Below, piece by piece: positions 41,103 to 50,282 of a stretch of 64,000 nt of DNA. Position numbers and translations under genes: made by a program. The stretch lies in NCBI RefSeq assembly GCF_021168455.1, contig NZ_JAJOZR010000001.1, positions 558,001 to 622,000 of the forward strand, in the 5' to 3' direction. Position 1 is the first letter of the stretch; each line of letters starts with the position of its first letter. The notes beneath the pieces are model-generated. The model made no database searches and was not told the origin of the DNA. It saw nothing but the letters and a program-made list of their open reading frames with translations. The DNA comes from Ferranicluibacter quercicola (lineage in GTDB: Bacteria > Pseudomonadota > Alphaproteobacteria > Rhizobiales > Rhizobiaceae).

Positions 41103-42452
41103 ATGGAACTTGAAGCGACGCGAACGGCGCAGACGACGCGCCCGAACTGGACCGCGCTGATCGACGAGATCGTCGAGGGCAAGTGGACGAACCCCGAGAC
41201 GGGCAAGCTCGCCCGCGTTCCCTACGAGTCCATCGTCATCGAGGAGAGTCTCGACGGTCAGGAAGCCGATCTCGTCGCCGGTCTCGGGCTCGGCGAGCGC
41301 TTCACGGTGGTGGCCGATACGAACACATGGGATGCGATGGGGGCCCGCGTGGCGGGAGCGCTGCGGTCTCTCGGGCCGGTGGAGACCGTGGTGCTCGACC
41401 ACCCCCATGCGGACATGGCGAATGCGGAAGATCTGGGCCGGACACTGCACGGCGCGGATGCCGTCATCGCGGTCGGGTCGGGCACGATCAACGATCTCTG
41501 CAAGTTCGTCACGGCCAAGGCCGGAAAGCGCTATGCCGTGTTCGGCACGGCCGCCTCGATGAACGGCTACACCTCGACCACGGCATCGATGACGCTCGAC
41601 AGCGGCCTCAAGGTCTCCCTGCCCTCGCAGGGACCGGCCGGCTTCTTCGTCGATCTCGGCGTCAGCGCCCGCGCGCCGCGGCACCTCTCGGCCTCGGGCT
41701 TCGCCGATTGCCTGGTACGCTCGGTCGCGCAGGTCGACTGGTGGATGTCGCACCGGCTGCTCTCCACGCTCTATTCCGCCGTCCCGTACATCATCCAGGA
41801 GGAGGACGAGGTGGAGCTGAACGCGCGTGCGGCGGGGATCGCCACCGGCGATATCGCCGCGAACGGCTATCTCCACCGCGTTCTCACGCTCTGCGGCCTC
41901 GGCGTCTCGTTCACCGGCATGTCCAACCACGGCTCCATGGGCGAGCACCAGATCTCCCACTACATCGACTGCTTTGCCGGTGCCGATCATCCCGGCACGC
42001 TGCACGGGCAGCAGGTCGGCGTCGCCACGCTGACGATGGCCCGTCTGCAGCGGCATTTCCTCGACAGCGAGACGGCACCGTTCATCCACCCGACGCGGAT
42101 CAACCCGATCGACATGGCCCGGCGCATGGGGCCGGACATCGCCGCACAGTGTTTCGAGGAGTTGAAGGGCAAGATCTTCGACGAGCGCGGTGCGGCGCGC
42201 ATCAACGAGACGTTCGCCGAGATCTGGCCGACCCTGCGGGCCGAACTCAACGCCTTCGCGCTGCCGGTCGCGGACATGGAGAAGCTGCTGTCGGATGCCG
42301 GCGGCCCGATGACGTCTCGGGATCTCGGCCTTCCCGTTGCCCGCTATCGCGAGGCCGTGATCCACAGCCGCGAAATGCGCAACCGCTACTCCTTTCTCGA
42401 CGTGGCGGCGGATGCCGGCATTCTCGAGGACTTTGCGGCCGGGGAGGCATGA
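41103..42452 (+). CDS. glycerol-1-phosphate dehydrogenase-like (iron-containing alcohol dehydrogenase family)
   Basis: The 449-residue protein matches the EgsA/AraM branch of the iron-containing alcohol dehydrogenases. NAD-binding motifs are FTVVADTNTWDAMG and ADAVIAVGSGTINDLCK, then FGTAASMNGYTSTTAS. The three metal ligands are visible as the Asp in SGFADCLVRSV and the His residues in GSMGEHQISHY and GTLHGQQVG. Known relatives interconvert dihydroxyacetone phosphate and sn-glycerol-1-phosphate, but here the substrate may be another polyol phosphate. It is the first gene of the catabolic operon, divergent from the SorC regulator, and the HAD gene follows after 4 bp. Confidence 0.82.
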   Translation: MELEATRTAQTTRPNWTALIDEIVEGKWTNPETGKLARVPYESIVIEESLDGQEADLVAGLGLGERFTVVADTNTWDAMGARVAGALRSLGPVETVVLDHPHADMANAEDLGRTLHGADAVIAVGSGTINDLCKFVTAKAGKRYAVFGTAASMNGYTSTTASMTLDSGLKVSLPSQGPAGFFVDLGVSARAPRHLSASGFADCLVRSVAQVDWWMSHRLLSTLYSAVPYIIQEEDEVELNARAAGIATGDIAANGYLHRVLTLCGLGVSFTGMSNHGSMGEHQISHYIDCFAGADHPGTLHGQQVGVATLTMARLQRHFLDSETAPFIHPTRINPIDMARRMGPDIAAQCFEELKGKIFDERGAARINETFAEIWPTLRAELNAFALPVADMEKLLSDAGGPMTSRDLGLPVARYREAVIHSREMRNRYSFLDVAADAGILEDFAAGEA

Positions 42453-42456
42453 GCCG

Positions 42457-43269
42457 ATGCGACCGATCCTGGACATGCCCATCGAGGCGGCTGCACGGAT
42501 CAAGGTGCTGTTTGCCGATATCGACGACACGCTGACGAACGAGGGCCGGCTGCCCGCCTGCGCCTATGAGGCGCTGGAGCGGCTGACGGCAGCCGGCATC
42601 GCGGTCGCCCCCATCACCGGCCGGCCGGCCGGATGGTGCGACATGATCGCCCGGATGTGGCCCGTCGCCGGGGTGGTCGGGGAGAACGGGGCCTTCTATT
42701 TCGCCTATGACGAGGCGTTGCGGCGGATGCACCGCGTTTTCGCCGTCGCCGACCAGCAGCGCGCGAGCGACCGGGAAAGACTGCAGCACATCAAGCAGCG
42801 GATCCTGCGCGAGGTGCCGGGGTCGGCCCTGTCCGCCGATCAGCTCTACCGCGAGGCTGACCTCGCCATCGATTTCTGCGAGGACATCCCGGCGCTCGCC
42901 GTGTCGGATGTGGACCGGATCAAGAGCATCTTCGAGGAGGAAGGCGCCGTCGCCAAGGTGTCCTCGATCCATGTGAACGGCTGGTACGGCAGCTACGACA
43001 AGCTGACCATGGCCCGTCGTTTCGCAACCGACATTCTCGGCATCGATATCGACCGGGAGCAGGAGGCAATCGTTTTCGTCGGCGACAGCCCGAACGACGC
43101 TCCGATGTTCGGCTTCTTCCCGCATGCCTGCGGGGTCGCCAACGTACTGCAGTTCGAAGGCCGCATGGAGGCGAACCCGACCTATGTCACGGCGGCGCGT
43201 GGCGGCTACGGCTTCGTCGAAGTGGCCAACCATCTTCTGAACGCCGGCCCCCGGAGGGATGCGGCATGA
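42457..43269 (+). CDS. HAD-superfamily (IIB-type) phosphatase
   Basis: The 270-residue protein has HAD motif I FADIDDTLT with the nucleophilic and acid/base Asp, a motif II candidate APITGRP, a large cap containing GVVGENGAFYF, and motif IV VFVGDSPNDAPMFGFF. IIB-type HAD enzymes remove phosphate from sugars or sugar acids. GGGGAGG precedes the ATG. It lies between the G1PDH-like and GlpD-like genes and overlaps the latter (ATGA), so it likely acts on an intermediate of the same pathway. Confidence 0.85.
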   Translation: MRPILDMPIEAAARIKVLFADIDDTLTNEGRLPACAYEALERLTAAGIAVAPITGRPAGWCDMIARMWPVAGVVGENGAFYFAYDEALRRMHRVFAVADQQRASDRERLQHIKQRILREVPGSALSADQLYREADLAIDFCEDIPALAVSDVDRIKSIFEEEGAVAKVSSIHVNGWYGSYDKLTMARRFATDILGIDIDREQEAIVFVGDSPNDAPMFGFFPHACGVANVLQFEGRMEANPTYVTAARGGYGFVEVANHLLNAGPRRDAA

Positions 43270-44807
43270 GCGCCCCGCTGTTCGATCTCGTCGTCGTCGG
43301 CGGCGGCATCAACGGGGCCGGCATCGCGCGGGATGCGGCCGGCCGGGGCCTCAAGGTGCTGCTGGTCGAGCGGTCGGACCTCGGCGCGGCGACATCGTCG
43401 GCCTCGACCAAGCTCATCCATGGCGGTCTTCGCTATCTGGAACATTACGAATTCAGGCTGGTGCGCCATGCGCTGGCCGAACGCGAGCGTCTGTGGGCGA
43501 TCGCGCCGCACATTATCTGGCCGCTCCGCTTCGTGCTACCGCACCGCAAGGGCCTGCGGCCGGCCTGGCTGCTGCGGCTCGGGCTCTTCCTCTATGATCA
43601 TCTCGGCGGCCGCAAGCGCCTGCCGGCGACGGTCACGCGCCGCCTGCGCAGCGATCCGGTCGGGCGTCCCTTGCGCGACGTCTCCGGCATCGGGTTCGAA
43701 TATTCGGATTGCTGGGTGCAGGACAATCGTCTCGTCGTGCTGAACGCCCGGGACGCCGCGGCAAACGGCGCCGATATCCGCGTGCGGACGTCCTGCACCG
43801 CGGCGCGGCGGAAGGCCGATCAGTGGCACCTGACGCTTCAGGACGAGGAGACCGGCTATCGCAGCGAGGTGCGCGCCCGTGCCGTAGTCAATGCCGCCGG
43901 CCCCTGGGTCGACAGCTTTCTCTCCGGCGTCGCCGGCGTCAACGCCGCCGGGCGGGCGCGGCTGGTGCAGGGCTCGCACATCGTCGTGCCGAAGCTCTAC
44001 GACCACGACCGCTGCTACATCTTCCAGAACCCGGACGGCCGTATCATCTTCGCCATTCCCTATGAAGACGATTTCACACTGATTGGCACGACCGACCAAG
44101 ACTATCGCGGCGACCCGAAAGACGTGAAGGCCACGCCGGCGGAGATCACCTATCTCGTCAAGGCGATCTCGTCCTATTTCCAACGCGCTGTGACCGAGGA
44201 CGACGTCGTCTGGACCTATTCCGGCGTGCGCTCGCTCTATGACGACGGGGCGGCAAATGCCCAGGAAACGACGCGCGATTACGTGTTGTCGCTCGACCAC
44301 GGCCCCGGCCGGGCACCGCTCCTGTCCGTCTTCGGCGGCAAGATCACCACCTATCGCTGCCTTGCCGAAGACGCGCTGGACAAGCTCGCCGTCCTGTTTC
44401 CCGATACGGTGACCAGGCGCGGCTGGACGGCGACGCGGGCGCTGCCGGGCGGCGATTTTCCCGTCGGCACGGCCGGCGACGTGGCGCGCGATCTGCGGCA
44501 GACATACGGCTTCCTGTCGGAACGCGAGGCGCAGCGTCTCGTGCGGCATTACGGGCTGGAGGCGCGCGACATTCTCGGCACGGCGCGCCGCCGCGAGGAT
44601 CTCGGCCGCGACTTCGGCGGCTCCCTGACGGAACGCGAGGTGATGTTTCTGATGGACCGGGAATATGCGCGGGCTGCGGCCGACATCGTCTGGCGGCGCA
44701 CGAAATCCGGGCTGCGCATGACGCTAGGCGAAATCGATGCGCTCGACAGCTTCATGGCGGAAAGGCGCCGGCAGACAGGAGCTCCGAAGGCTGCGGCCAG
44801 CGGCTAG
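43266..44807 (+). CDS. glpD: FAD-dependent glycerol-3-phosphate dehydrogenase family protein
   Basis: The 513-residue flavoprotein starts with the FAD-binding motif VVVGGGINGAGIARDAAGRG, then LGAATSSASTKLIHGGLRYLE, typical of GlpD. It has YIFQNPDGRIIFAIPYEDDFTLIGTTD in the middle and SVFGGKITTYR near the C-terminal domain. GlpD oxidises glycerol-3-phosphate at the membrane and passes electrons to quinone. EryB, an erythritol-phosphate dehydrogenase, belongs to the same family, so the substrate is open. Translation is coupled to the HAD gene; a hairpin and 127 bp separate it from the transporter genes. Confidence 0.88.
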   Translation: MSAPLFDLVVVGGGINGAGIARDAAGRGLKVLLVERSDLGAATSSASTKLIHGGLRYLEHYEFRLVRHALAERERLWAIAPHIIWPLRFVLPHRKGLRPAWLLRLGLFLYDHLGGRKRLPATVTRRLRSDPVGRPLRDVSGIGFEYSDCWVQDNRLVVLNARDAAANGADIRVRTSCTAARRKADQWHLTLQDEETGYRSEVRARAVVNAAGPWVDSFLSGVAGVNAAGRARLVQGSHIVVPKLYDHDRCYIFQNPDGRIIFAIPYEDDFTLIGTTDQDYRGDPKDVKATPAEITYLVKAISSYFQRAVTEDDVVWTYSGVRSLYDDGAANAQETTRDYVLSLDHGPGRAPLLSVFGGKITTYRCLAEDALDKLAVLFPDTVTRRGWTATRALPGGDFPVGTAGDVARDLRQTYGFLSEREAQRLVRHYGLEARDILGTARRREDLGRDFGGSLTEREVMFLMDREYARAAADIVWRRTKSGLRMTLGEIDALDSFMAERRRQTGAPKAAASG

Positions 44808-44849
44808 CGTAAACGGCGATCGGCCTCGGCCGGTCGGAAGGCAGCGTCA

Positions 44850-44874
44850 GGCACCGTTGGGAGAGAGCGGTGCC
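44850..44874 (+). promoter_or_regulatory. Stem-loop between the glpD-like gene and the sugar transporter
   Basis: GGCACCG (44850-44856) and CGGTGCC (44868-44874) form a 7-bp stem with an 11-base loop in the 127-bp gap. A second stem of GGCC-rich sequence precedes it. It could be an internal terminator or an RNA-processing site. Confidence 0.35.
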
Positions 44875-44934
44875 GGACACGGGACGAGCCTGCGGCGCGG
44901 TTTGCGTCCGGAAATCTGGGAGGAATGAAGCGCA

Positions 44935-45822
44935 ATGTCCATTGCACAGGTGAAACGCATCGCGATCTCGGATTCGCCGTGGCCATGGCTGCTGCCGCTC
45001 GTCGCGCTGCTGGTGGTCTTCACCGTCTATCCGCTGATCTACAACATCTGGCTCAGCTTCCACGAATTCGTGCCCAAGCAGAGAGTGCTGAAATATGTCG
45101 GCATGGCCAACTGGGTGCAGCTGGTCAATGACGGCCGGTTCTGGGGCGCGCTCGGCGTCACCTTTCTCTATTTCTTCATCGCGCTCACGGTCGAGATCAT
45201 CCTCGGCATGTCCGTCGCGATGCTGCTGGATGCCGAACTGCCCGGATTTGCGGCACTCCGCGCCATCCTGTCGATGACGCTGGTCATCCCGCCCGCCATC
45301 GCCGGCATGATGTTCCTGCTGATGGAAGACTCCCAGTTCGGCGTGCTCTCCTATTTCCTCGGCCAGCTCGGCCTGCTCGACAAATCGACGCCGATCCTCG
45401 GCACGTCGTCCCTTGCCCTTCTCGGCGTGCTCGTGGCGGAAATCTGGCAGTGGACGCCCTTCATGGTGCTGATCTTCATGGCGGGCCTGCGCTCGCTGCC
45501 GGCCGAGCCCTACGAGGCCGCATCGATCGACGGGGCGTCCTCGTTCCAGATGTTCCGCCGGCTGACCCTGCCGATGATGTCGCGGGTCATCGCGGTCGCC
45601 GTCCTCTTGCGTGGCATCGATCTGTTCCGGGTGTTCGACTACGTCTTCGTCATGACCTCGGGCGGGCCGGGAACCGCGACCTATACGGTCAGCCTCTATG
45701 CCTGGCAGCAGACATTCTCGTTCCTGAAATGGGGCTATGGCGCGACGCTGAGCCTGACGAGCCTCGTGATCGTCATGGTCATGGCCAACCTTTTCATCCG
45801 CGTCGCCAAGGTCAGGTGGTAA
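44935..45822 (+). CDS. sugar ABC transporter permease, MalF/UgpA type
   Basis: The 295-residue membrane protein has about six hydrophobic segments, beginning WPWLLPLVALLVVFTVYPLIYNIWLSF. The EAA loop reads EPYEAASIDGASSFQMFRRLTLPMM. It is a CUT1-family sugar or polyol channel subunit. GGAGG precedes the start by a few bases. The next permease starts one base after its stop. Its place in the polyol operon points to a polyol, glycerol-phosphate-like compound or glycosylglycerol as cargo. Confidence 0.9.
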   Translation: MSIAQVKRIAISDSPWPWLLPLVALLVVFTVYPLIYNIWLSFHEFVPKQRVLKYVGMANWVQLVNDGRFWGALGVTFLYFFIALTVEIILGMSVAMLLDAELPGFAALRAILSMTLVIPPAIAGMMFLLMEDSQFGVLSYFLGQLGLLDKSTPILGTSSLALLGVLVAEIWQWTPFMVLIFMAGLRSLPAEPYEAASIDGASSFQMFRRLTLPMMSRVIAVAVLLRGIDLFRVFDYVFVMTSGGPGTATYTVSLYAWQQTFSFLKWGYGATLSLTSLVIVMVMANLFIRVAKVRW

Positions 45823-45823
45823 C

Positions 45824-46699
45824 ATGCACCAGAGCAAACTCGCCCGCACCGTTCGCACCATTGCCGGCTGGCTGGTGGTCGGCGCCTTCTTCTTCCCGAT
45901 CTATTTCTGGACCTCGGTGGCCTTCCGCGACTCCAAGGACATCTTCAACTGGCCGCCGATTATCTTTAACTTCCAGCCGACGATGCGCAATTTCGAACAG
46001 GTCTTCGGCATTTCCTTCGGCTTTGCCCGGCAGGATGCTGTGGCCCCCGGCGGCGGCAACTTCTACATGGCGCCACGCCTGTGGGATTCCATCGTGGTCG
46101 CATCGCTGTCGACGGTGCTTGCCATCACGGTGGCGACCTTCGCCTCCTATGCACTCTCCCGGATGAATTTTCGCGGCCGCCACCAGTTCGTCAACTGGGT
46201 GCTGTCCACGCGCATGATGCCGCCGGTGGCCGTCGCCATCCCGATGTTCTTCATCTTCAAGCAGTTCAACCTGCTCGACACCTATATCGGCGTGATCCTC
46301 ATCCACGGGCTGATGAACCTGCCGCTGGCGGTGCTGCTGCTCAAGAGCTTCTTCGACGACATCCCCGCCGAGATCGACGAGAGCGCTTTGCTCGACGGCG
46401 CGTCCCGCTGGACCATCTTCCGGCGCGTCGTCCTGCCGATGGCCAAGGGCGGGATCGCGGCCACCGCCGTCCTCTGCTTCATCTTCTCGTGGACGGAGTT
46501 CCTGTTCGTCCTCACGCTCACCCAGACGGGCCTCAAGACCGTGCCCGTCGTGTCGTCCACCTTCGTGACTTCGATCGGAACCGCCTGGGGCAACATGGCC
46601 GCCCTGGGTGCTGCTGCGATCGTGCCTGCCTTCTTCGTCGTCCTTCTGGTCCAGCGCCATCTGGTGCGGGGCCTGACCATGGGCTCGCTGAAGCAATGA
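45824..46699 (+). CDS. sugar ABC transporter permease, MalG/UgpE type
   Basis: The 291-residue membrane protein starts with IAGWLVVGAFFFPIYFWTSVAF and has FASYALSRMNFRGRHQFVNWVLSTRMMPP, the MalG pattern. Its EAA loop is PAEIDESALLDGASRWTIFRRVVLP. It is the second channel subunit of the CUT1-type importer, with a one-base gap to the first. The binding protein follows after 82 bp. Confidence 0.9.
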   Translation: MHQSKLARTVRTIAGWLVVGAFFFPIYFWTSVAFRDSKDIFNWPPIIFNFQPTMRNFEQVFGISFGFARQDAVAPGGGNFYMAPRLWDSIVVASLSTVLAITVATFASYALSRMNFRGRHQFVNWVLSTRMMPPVAVAIPMFFIFKQFNLLDTYIGVILIHGLMNLPLAVLLLKSFFDDIPAEIDESALLDGASRWTIFRRVVLPMAKGGIAATAVLCFIFSWTEFLFVLTLTQTGLKTVPVVSSTFVTSIGTAWGNMAALGAAAIVPAFFVVLLVQRHLVRGLTMGSLKQ

Positions 46700-46781
46700 C
46701 TGCGGCGGGCCGGGAGGGCCTGCCGTTCGATCAACGATCTTCCGCCGTCAATCTCGGCAGCGGAAACTGGAGGAGAGAACC

Positions 46782-48278
46782 GTGAAAGACAGCGATAGAA
46801 AATCATACCTCGCATCCGTCACCGACCGCTTCGTGCGGGGCCAGATGGACCGGCGCGCCTTCCTGCGCGCCACCAGCAAGCTGGGGCTGGGGGCCGCGGC
46901 GCTCGGAATGGGCATGGGAAGCCGCCCCTTCATGCTCAACAAGGCCGTCGCCCAGGAAGAGCTGCAGCCCTCGGCCGAGGTGATGGCCTGGCTGAAGGAC
47001 GTCGGCAAGCCCTTTGCCGGCACGACGCTGAAATTCGCGACGGAATCCACGCCGCCGTCGAACGCGATCAATTCGCAGCTGAAAAAATACTTCGAGGAGG
47101 CCACCGGCATCAAGGTCGAGATCGAAGTCCTGCCGCTCGAGCAGGTTCTGCAGAAGATGACGCTCGACGTCGCGTCCTCGCTCGGCACCTACGACCTCTA
47201 TTACATCGACCAGAGCTGGGCCGCATCCTTCAGCCAGGACGTCTTCGATCCGCGCGAGCAGATCAAGGCCAAGGCCGACCTTGCCATGCCGAACTACAAT
47301 ATCGACGATTTCCTGCCGGCGCTGGTCGATGGCATCTCGAAATATCAGGACCGCTGGGTCGGCGTTCCCTATGACATTCCGATCTTCATCATGATCTATC
47401 GGAAGGACATCTACGAGAAGCTCGGCCTGAAGGCGCCGGCGACCTTCGAGGAGCTGTACACAAACTCGGCCGCCATCACGAAGGAGATGGGTCCGAACAC
47501 GTTCGGCTATGCCGGGCAGATGAAGTCCGGCCACTATGCGCTGGAATGCGAGTGGACCTCGATGCTGTGGGGCCATGGCGGGTCGATCTTCAATGCGGAC
47601 AAGGCCTTTACCGGCAATGACGAACGCGGCATCGCCGCGCTCGACTACTATACGAAGCTCAAGGACATCATGCCGCCGGGCGTCAACCAGTGGACATGGG
47701 ACGGACAGGGCCAGGCGGTCGCTCAAGGGGTCGCGGCCTCCATGCTGTCCTGGGGCGAGTTCTTCCCCTTCTTCGACGATCCGACCCAGACAAAGGTCTC
47801 AGGCCTCTGCGAAGCGGTCATCCCGCCGCAGCCGATCGCGCTGCGCAAGCCCGAGGAATGCGGCTACGGCGAAATCCCCGGCGTCGGACATCAGGGAGGC
47901 TCGTCGCTGGCGGTTTCGCGCTACTCCAAGAACCCGGATGCCGCCTGGCTGTTCATGCAGTGGGCGACCTGCGCCGACACGCAGGCGCTGGTGACGACGC
48001 TGGGCGGCGGCACCGGCCCGACCCGGGCGAGCGTCTACGACGATCCGCGCGTCAAGAGCCATGCCCGCGTGGGCGCCGGAACCACCCGGCACCTGCCGGT
48101 CGTGCGCGAGACCATCGCCAAATATATGGGCTCGGAGCCGGATCTGCCGGAATGGGCGCAGATCTCTTCCGACACGATCCCCGTGGCGCTCGGCAAGTAT
48201 TTCTCGGGCAGCTACGGCTCGTCCAAGGAAGCGCTCGACGATATCGGCACGCAGATCACGGCCGTCCTGAAGGGCTGA
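46782..48278 (+). CDS. sugar ABC transporter substrate-binding protein, Tat signal
   Basis: The 498-residue protein has a twin-arginine signal (DRRAFLRATSKLGLGAAALG, cleavage near KAVAQ). The SBP_bac_1 mature part includes GTTLKFATESTPPSNAINSQ, FEEATGIKVEIEVLPLEQVLQKM, DLYYIDQSWAASF and YDIPIFIMIYRKDIYEKLGLK. It binds the sugar or polyol in the periplasm. GGAGAGAA precedes the start. Unusually for a CUT1 operon it follows the permeases, and a strong stem-loop lies just after the stop. Confidence 0.9.
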   Translation: MKDSDRKSYLASVTDRFVRGQMDRRAFLRATSKLGLGAAALGMGMGSRPFMLNKAVAQEELQPSAEVMAWLKDVGKPFAGTTLKFATESTPPSNAINSQLKKYFEEATGIKVEIEVLPLEQVLQKMTLDVASSLGTYDLYYIDQSWAASFSQDVFDPREQIKAKADLAMPNYNIDDFLPALVDGISKYQDRWVGVPYDIPIFIMIYRKDIYEKLGLKAPATFEELYTNSAAITKEMGPNTFGYAGQMKSGHYALECEWTSMLWGHGGSIFNADKAFTGNDERGIAALDYYTKLKDIMPPGVNQWTWDGQGQAVAQGVAASMLSWGEFFPFFDDPTQTKVSGLCEAVIPPQPIALRKPEECGYGEIPGVGHQGGSSLAVSRYSKNPDAAWLFMQWATCADTQALVTTLGGGTGPTRASVYDDPRVKSHARVGAGTTRHLPVVRETIAKYMGSEPDLPEWAQISSDTIPVALGKYFSGSYGSSKEALDDIGTQITAVLKG

Positions 48279-48297
48279 GCACCAGCCACCAAACCCG

Positions 48298-48322
48298 GAG
48301 GTCGCGGCGAGCCCGCGACCTC
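48298..48322 (+). promoter_or_regulatory. Stem-loop after the sugar binding-protein gene
   Basis: GAGGTCGCG (48298-48306) and CGCGACCTC (48314-48322) form a 9-bp stem with a 7-base loop, and outer CCGG/CCGG pairing extends it. It lies 19 bp past the binding-protein stop and 44 bp before the SDR start. Confidence 0.6.
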
Positions 48323-48366
48323 TTCCGGACAGCAGGATGCCGACAGCAGGACAAACGGAGGAAACG

Positions 48367-49092
48367 ATGGACCACAAACCCCTGATCGCCATTACCGGCG
48401 CCAGTTCCGGGATCGGCGAGGCCGTGGCCCGCGCCTTCTCGGCCGCCGGCCATCCGCTTCTGCTGATGGCGCGCCGGCTCGACCGTCTCGAGGCGCTCGC
48501 CCTTCCCCGCACCGTGCTGCGCAAGGTGGATGTGCGCGACCGTGCAAGCCTTGCCGCCGCCGTCCGCGATGCCGAGGCAGACTACGGCCCGGTCGATCTG
48601 ATGTTCGCCAATGCCGGCATCGCACGGCTCGGCGATATCGCCACGCAGCCGCCCGAAGAGTGGGACGAGATGATCGACATCAACACCAAGGGCGTCATGA
48701 ACAGCGTCCATGCGGTGCTGACGGGCATGGTGGCGCGCCGGCAGGGCACGCTGGTGATGATGAGTTCGATCGCCGGGCGGAAGGTCTATCCCGACCACAC
48801 CGTCTATTGCGGCACGAAGTTTTTCGTCCACGCGGTGTCGGAAAGTCTGCGCGCCTATCTCGCGCCCCACAATGTCCGCGTCGTCGTCGTGTCGCCCGGC
48901 ATCGTCGATACCGAGGTCCTCGACCACGTCAACGATTCCCGGACGCTCGAAAACTACAAGTCGAACAAGGCCGCGATCGGCGGCGGCATCTCCGCCGATA
49001 TCGTCGCCGGGCTGATCCTGGACGCCTATGCGCTGCCGCAGCGCGCCATCGTACAGGAAATCGTCATCACGCCGACGCAGCAGACCTACTGA
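48367..49092 (+). CDS. SDR-family oxidoreductase
   Basis: The 241-residue classical SDR has the nucleotide motif ITGASSGIGEAVARAF, NAG in FANAGIARLG, an active-site Ser in MMSSIAGRK and YCGTK (Y and K of YxxxK). It uses NAD(P) to oxidise or reduce a hydroxyl or carbonyl group. GGAGGAAAC precedes the ATG. Its place between the binding protein and the ATPase of the transporter suggests that it acts on the imported polyol before or after phosphorylation. Confidence 0.88.
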   Translation: MDHKPLIAITGASSGIGEAVARAFSAAGHPLLLMARRLDRLEALALPRTVLRKVDVRDRASLAAAVRDAEADYGPVDLMFANAGIARLGDIATQPPEEWDEMIDINTKGVMNSVHAVLTGMVARRQGTLVMMSSIAGRKVYPDHTVYCGTKFFVHAVSESLRAYLAPHNVRVVVVSPGIVDTEVLDHVNDSRTLENYKSNKAAIGGGISADIVAGLILDAYALPQRAIVQEIVITPTQQTY

Positions 49093-49139
49093 AACGACGC
49101 CGTCCACAGACGGCACCCCGATACAATGGAGCACAGTCA

Positions 49140-50204
49140 ATGGCGACCGTCGAATATCAGCGCATAGGCAAGTCCTTCGGCGCCTTCACCATCATGCGCG
49201 ATATCTCCTTCAAGATCGCGGACCAGGATTTCGTCGTCCTGCTCGGCCCGTCGGGCTGCGGCAAGACCACCCTGCTGCGCATGACGGCGGGGCTGGAAAG
49301 CGTCAGCGAGGGCGACCTTCTCATCGACGGAAACCGCGTCAACACGCTGCACCCGCGCGACCGCAACATCGCCATGGTGTTCCAGAACTACGCGCTCTAT
49401 CCCACCATGAAGGTCTACGACAATATCGCCTTCAGCCTCGAGGTCGCCAAGGTGCCGCCGGCCGAGATCAAGCGCCGGGTGGCATGGGCGGCCGAGACGC
49501 TGAACCTCACGCCCTATCTCGACCGCTACCCGAAGGAACTCTCCGGCGGGCAGCGCCAGCGCGTCGCCATGGGGCGGGCCATGGTGCGCGAGGCAGCCGT
49601 GTTCCTGTTCGACGAACCGCTTTCCAACCTCGACGCCAAGCTGCGCGCCCATATGCGCACCGAGATCCGACAGCTGCACAACAGGCTGAAGACCACCACC
49701 GTCTACGTGACGCACGACCAGATCGAAGCCATGACCATGGCCGACAAGATCGTCGTGATGCGCGCCGGCAAGATCGAGCAGATCGGCTCTCCGGACGAGG
49801 TCTACGACCGGCCGGCCAGCAAATACGTCGCCGACTTCATCGGCGCATCCGCCATCAATTTCCTCCCCGGAACGGTCGTCGTGTCCGACGGCACGCCTGC
49901 CGTCGATACGGCGACCGGACGGGTGGCCCTGGAAACGACGACGACGGCAAAGCCCGGCGAAAAGGTCGTCATCGGCCTGCGCCCGACGGATGTCGTGGTC
50001 GATGGACAAGGCGCGCTTTCGGCGAAATCCGTGCTGGTCGAGCGGCTTGGCCACGATGCCCAGCTGTTCTGCGACGGCGCCGACGGTCGCTTCACCGTGT
50101 CGGTGGACAAGACCGCCCGCTTTGCCGAAGGCAGCGAGGTCCGCTTCTCCATTCCGCCGTCCAAGGTTCACGTCTTCAACGCCGAAACGGAAGCGCGCCT
50201 CTAG
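49140..50204 (+). CDS. sugar ABC transporter ATP-binding protein, UgpC/MalK type
   Basis: The 354-residue ATPase has Walker A GPSGCGKTT (residues 38-46), Q-loop MVFQNYALYPTM, signature ELSGGQRQR, Walker B VFLFDEPLSNLDAKLR, the switch VTHDQIEAM and a C-terminal OB/TOBE domain (VVIGLRPTDV). It energises the CUT1 importer whose permeases lie 2.4-4.2 kb upstream. The ATG is preceded by GGAG at slightly long distance. Confidence 0.9.
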   Translation: MATVEYQRIGKSFGAFTIMRDISFKIADQDFVVLLGPSGCGKTTLLRMTAGLESVSEGDLLIDGNRVNTLHPRDRNIAMVFQNYALYPTMKVYDNIAFSLEVAKVPPAEIKRRVAWAAETLNLTPYLDRYPKELSGGQRQRVAMGRAMVREAAVFLFDEPLSNLDAKLRAHMRTEIRQLHNRLKTTTVYVTHDQIEAMTMADKIVVMRAGKIEQIGSPDEVYDRPASKYVADFIGASAINFLPGTVVVSDGTPAVDTATGRVALETTTTAKPGEKVVIGLRPTDVVVDGQGALSAKSVLVERLGHDAQLFCDGADGRFTVSVDKTARFAEGSEVRFSIPPSKVHVFNAETEARL

Positions 50205-50282
50205 GCCGCGCGATCCATTCTCCTCCTCACTCTACCGACTGCCGGCCTGCCCGAACGCGCCGGCACAGAAAGGACCGCCACC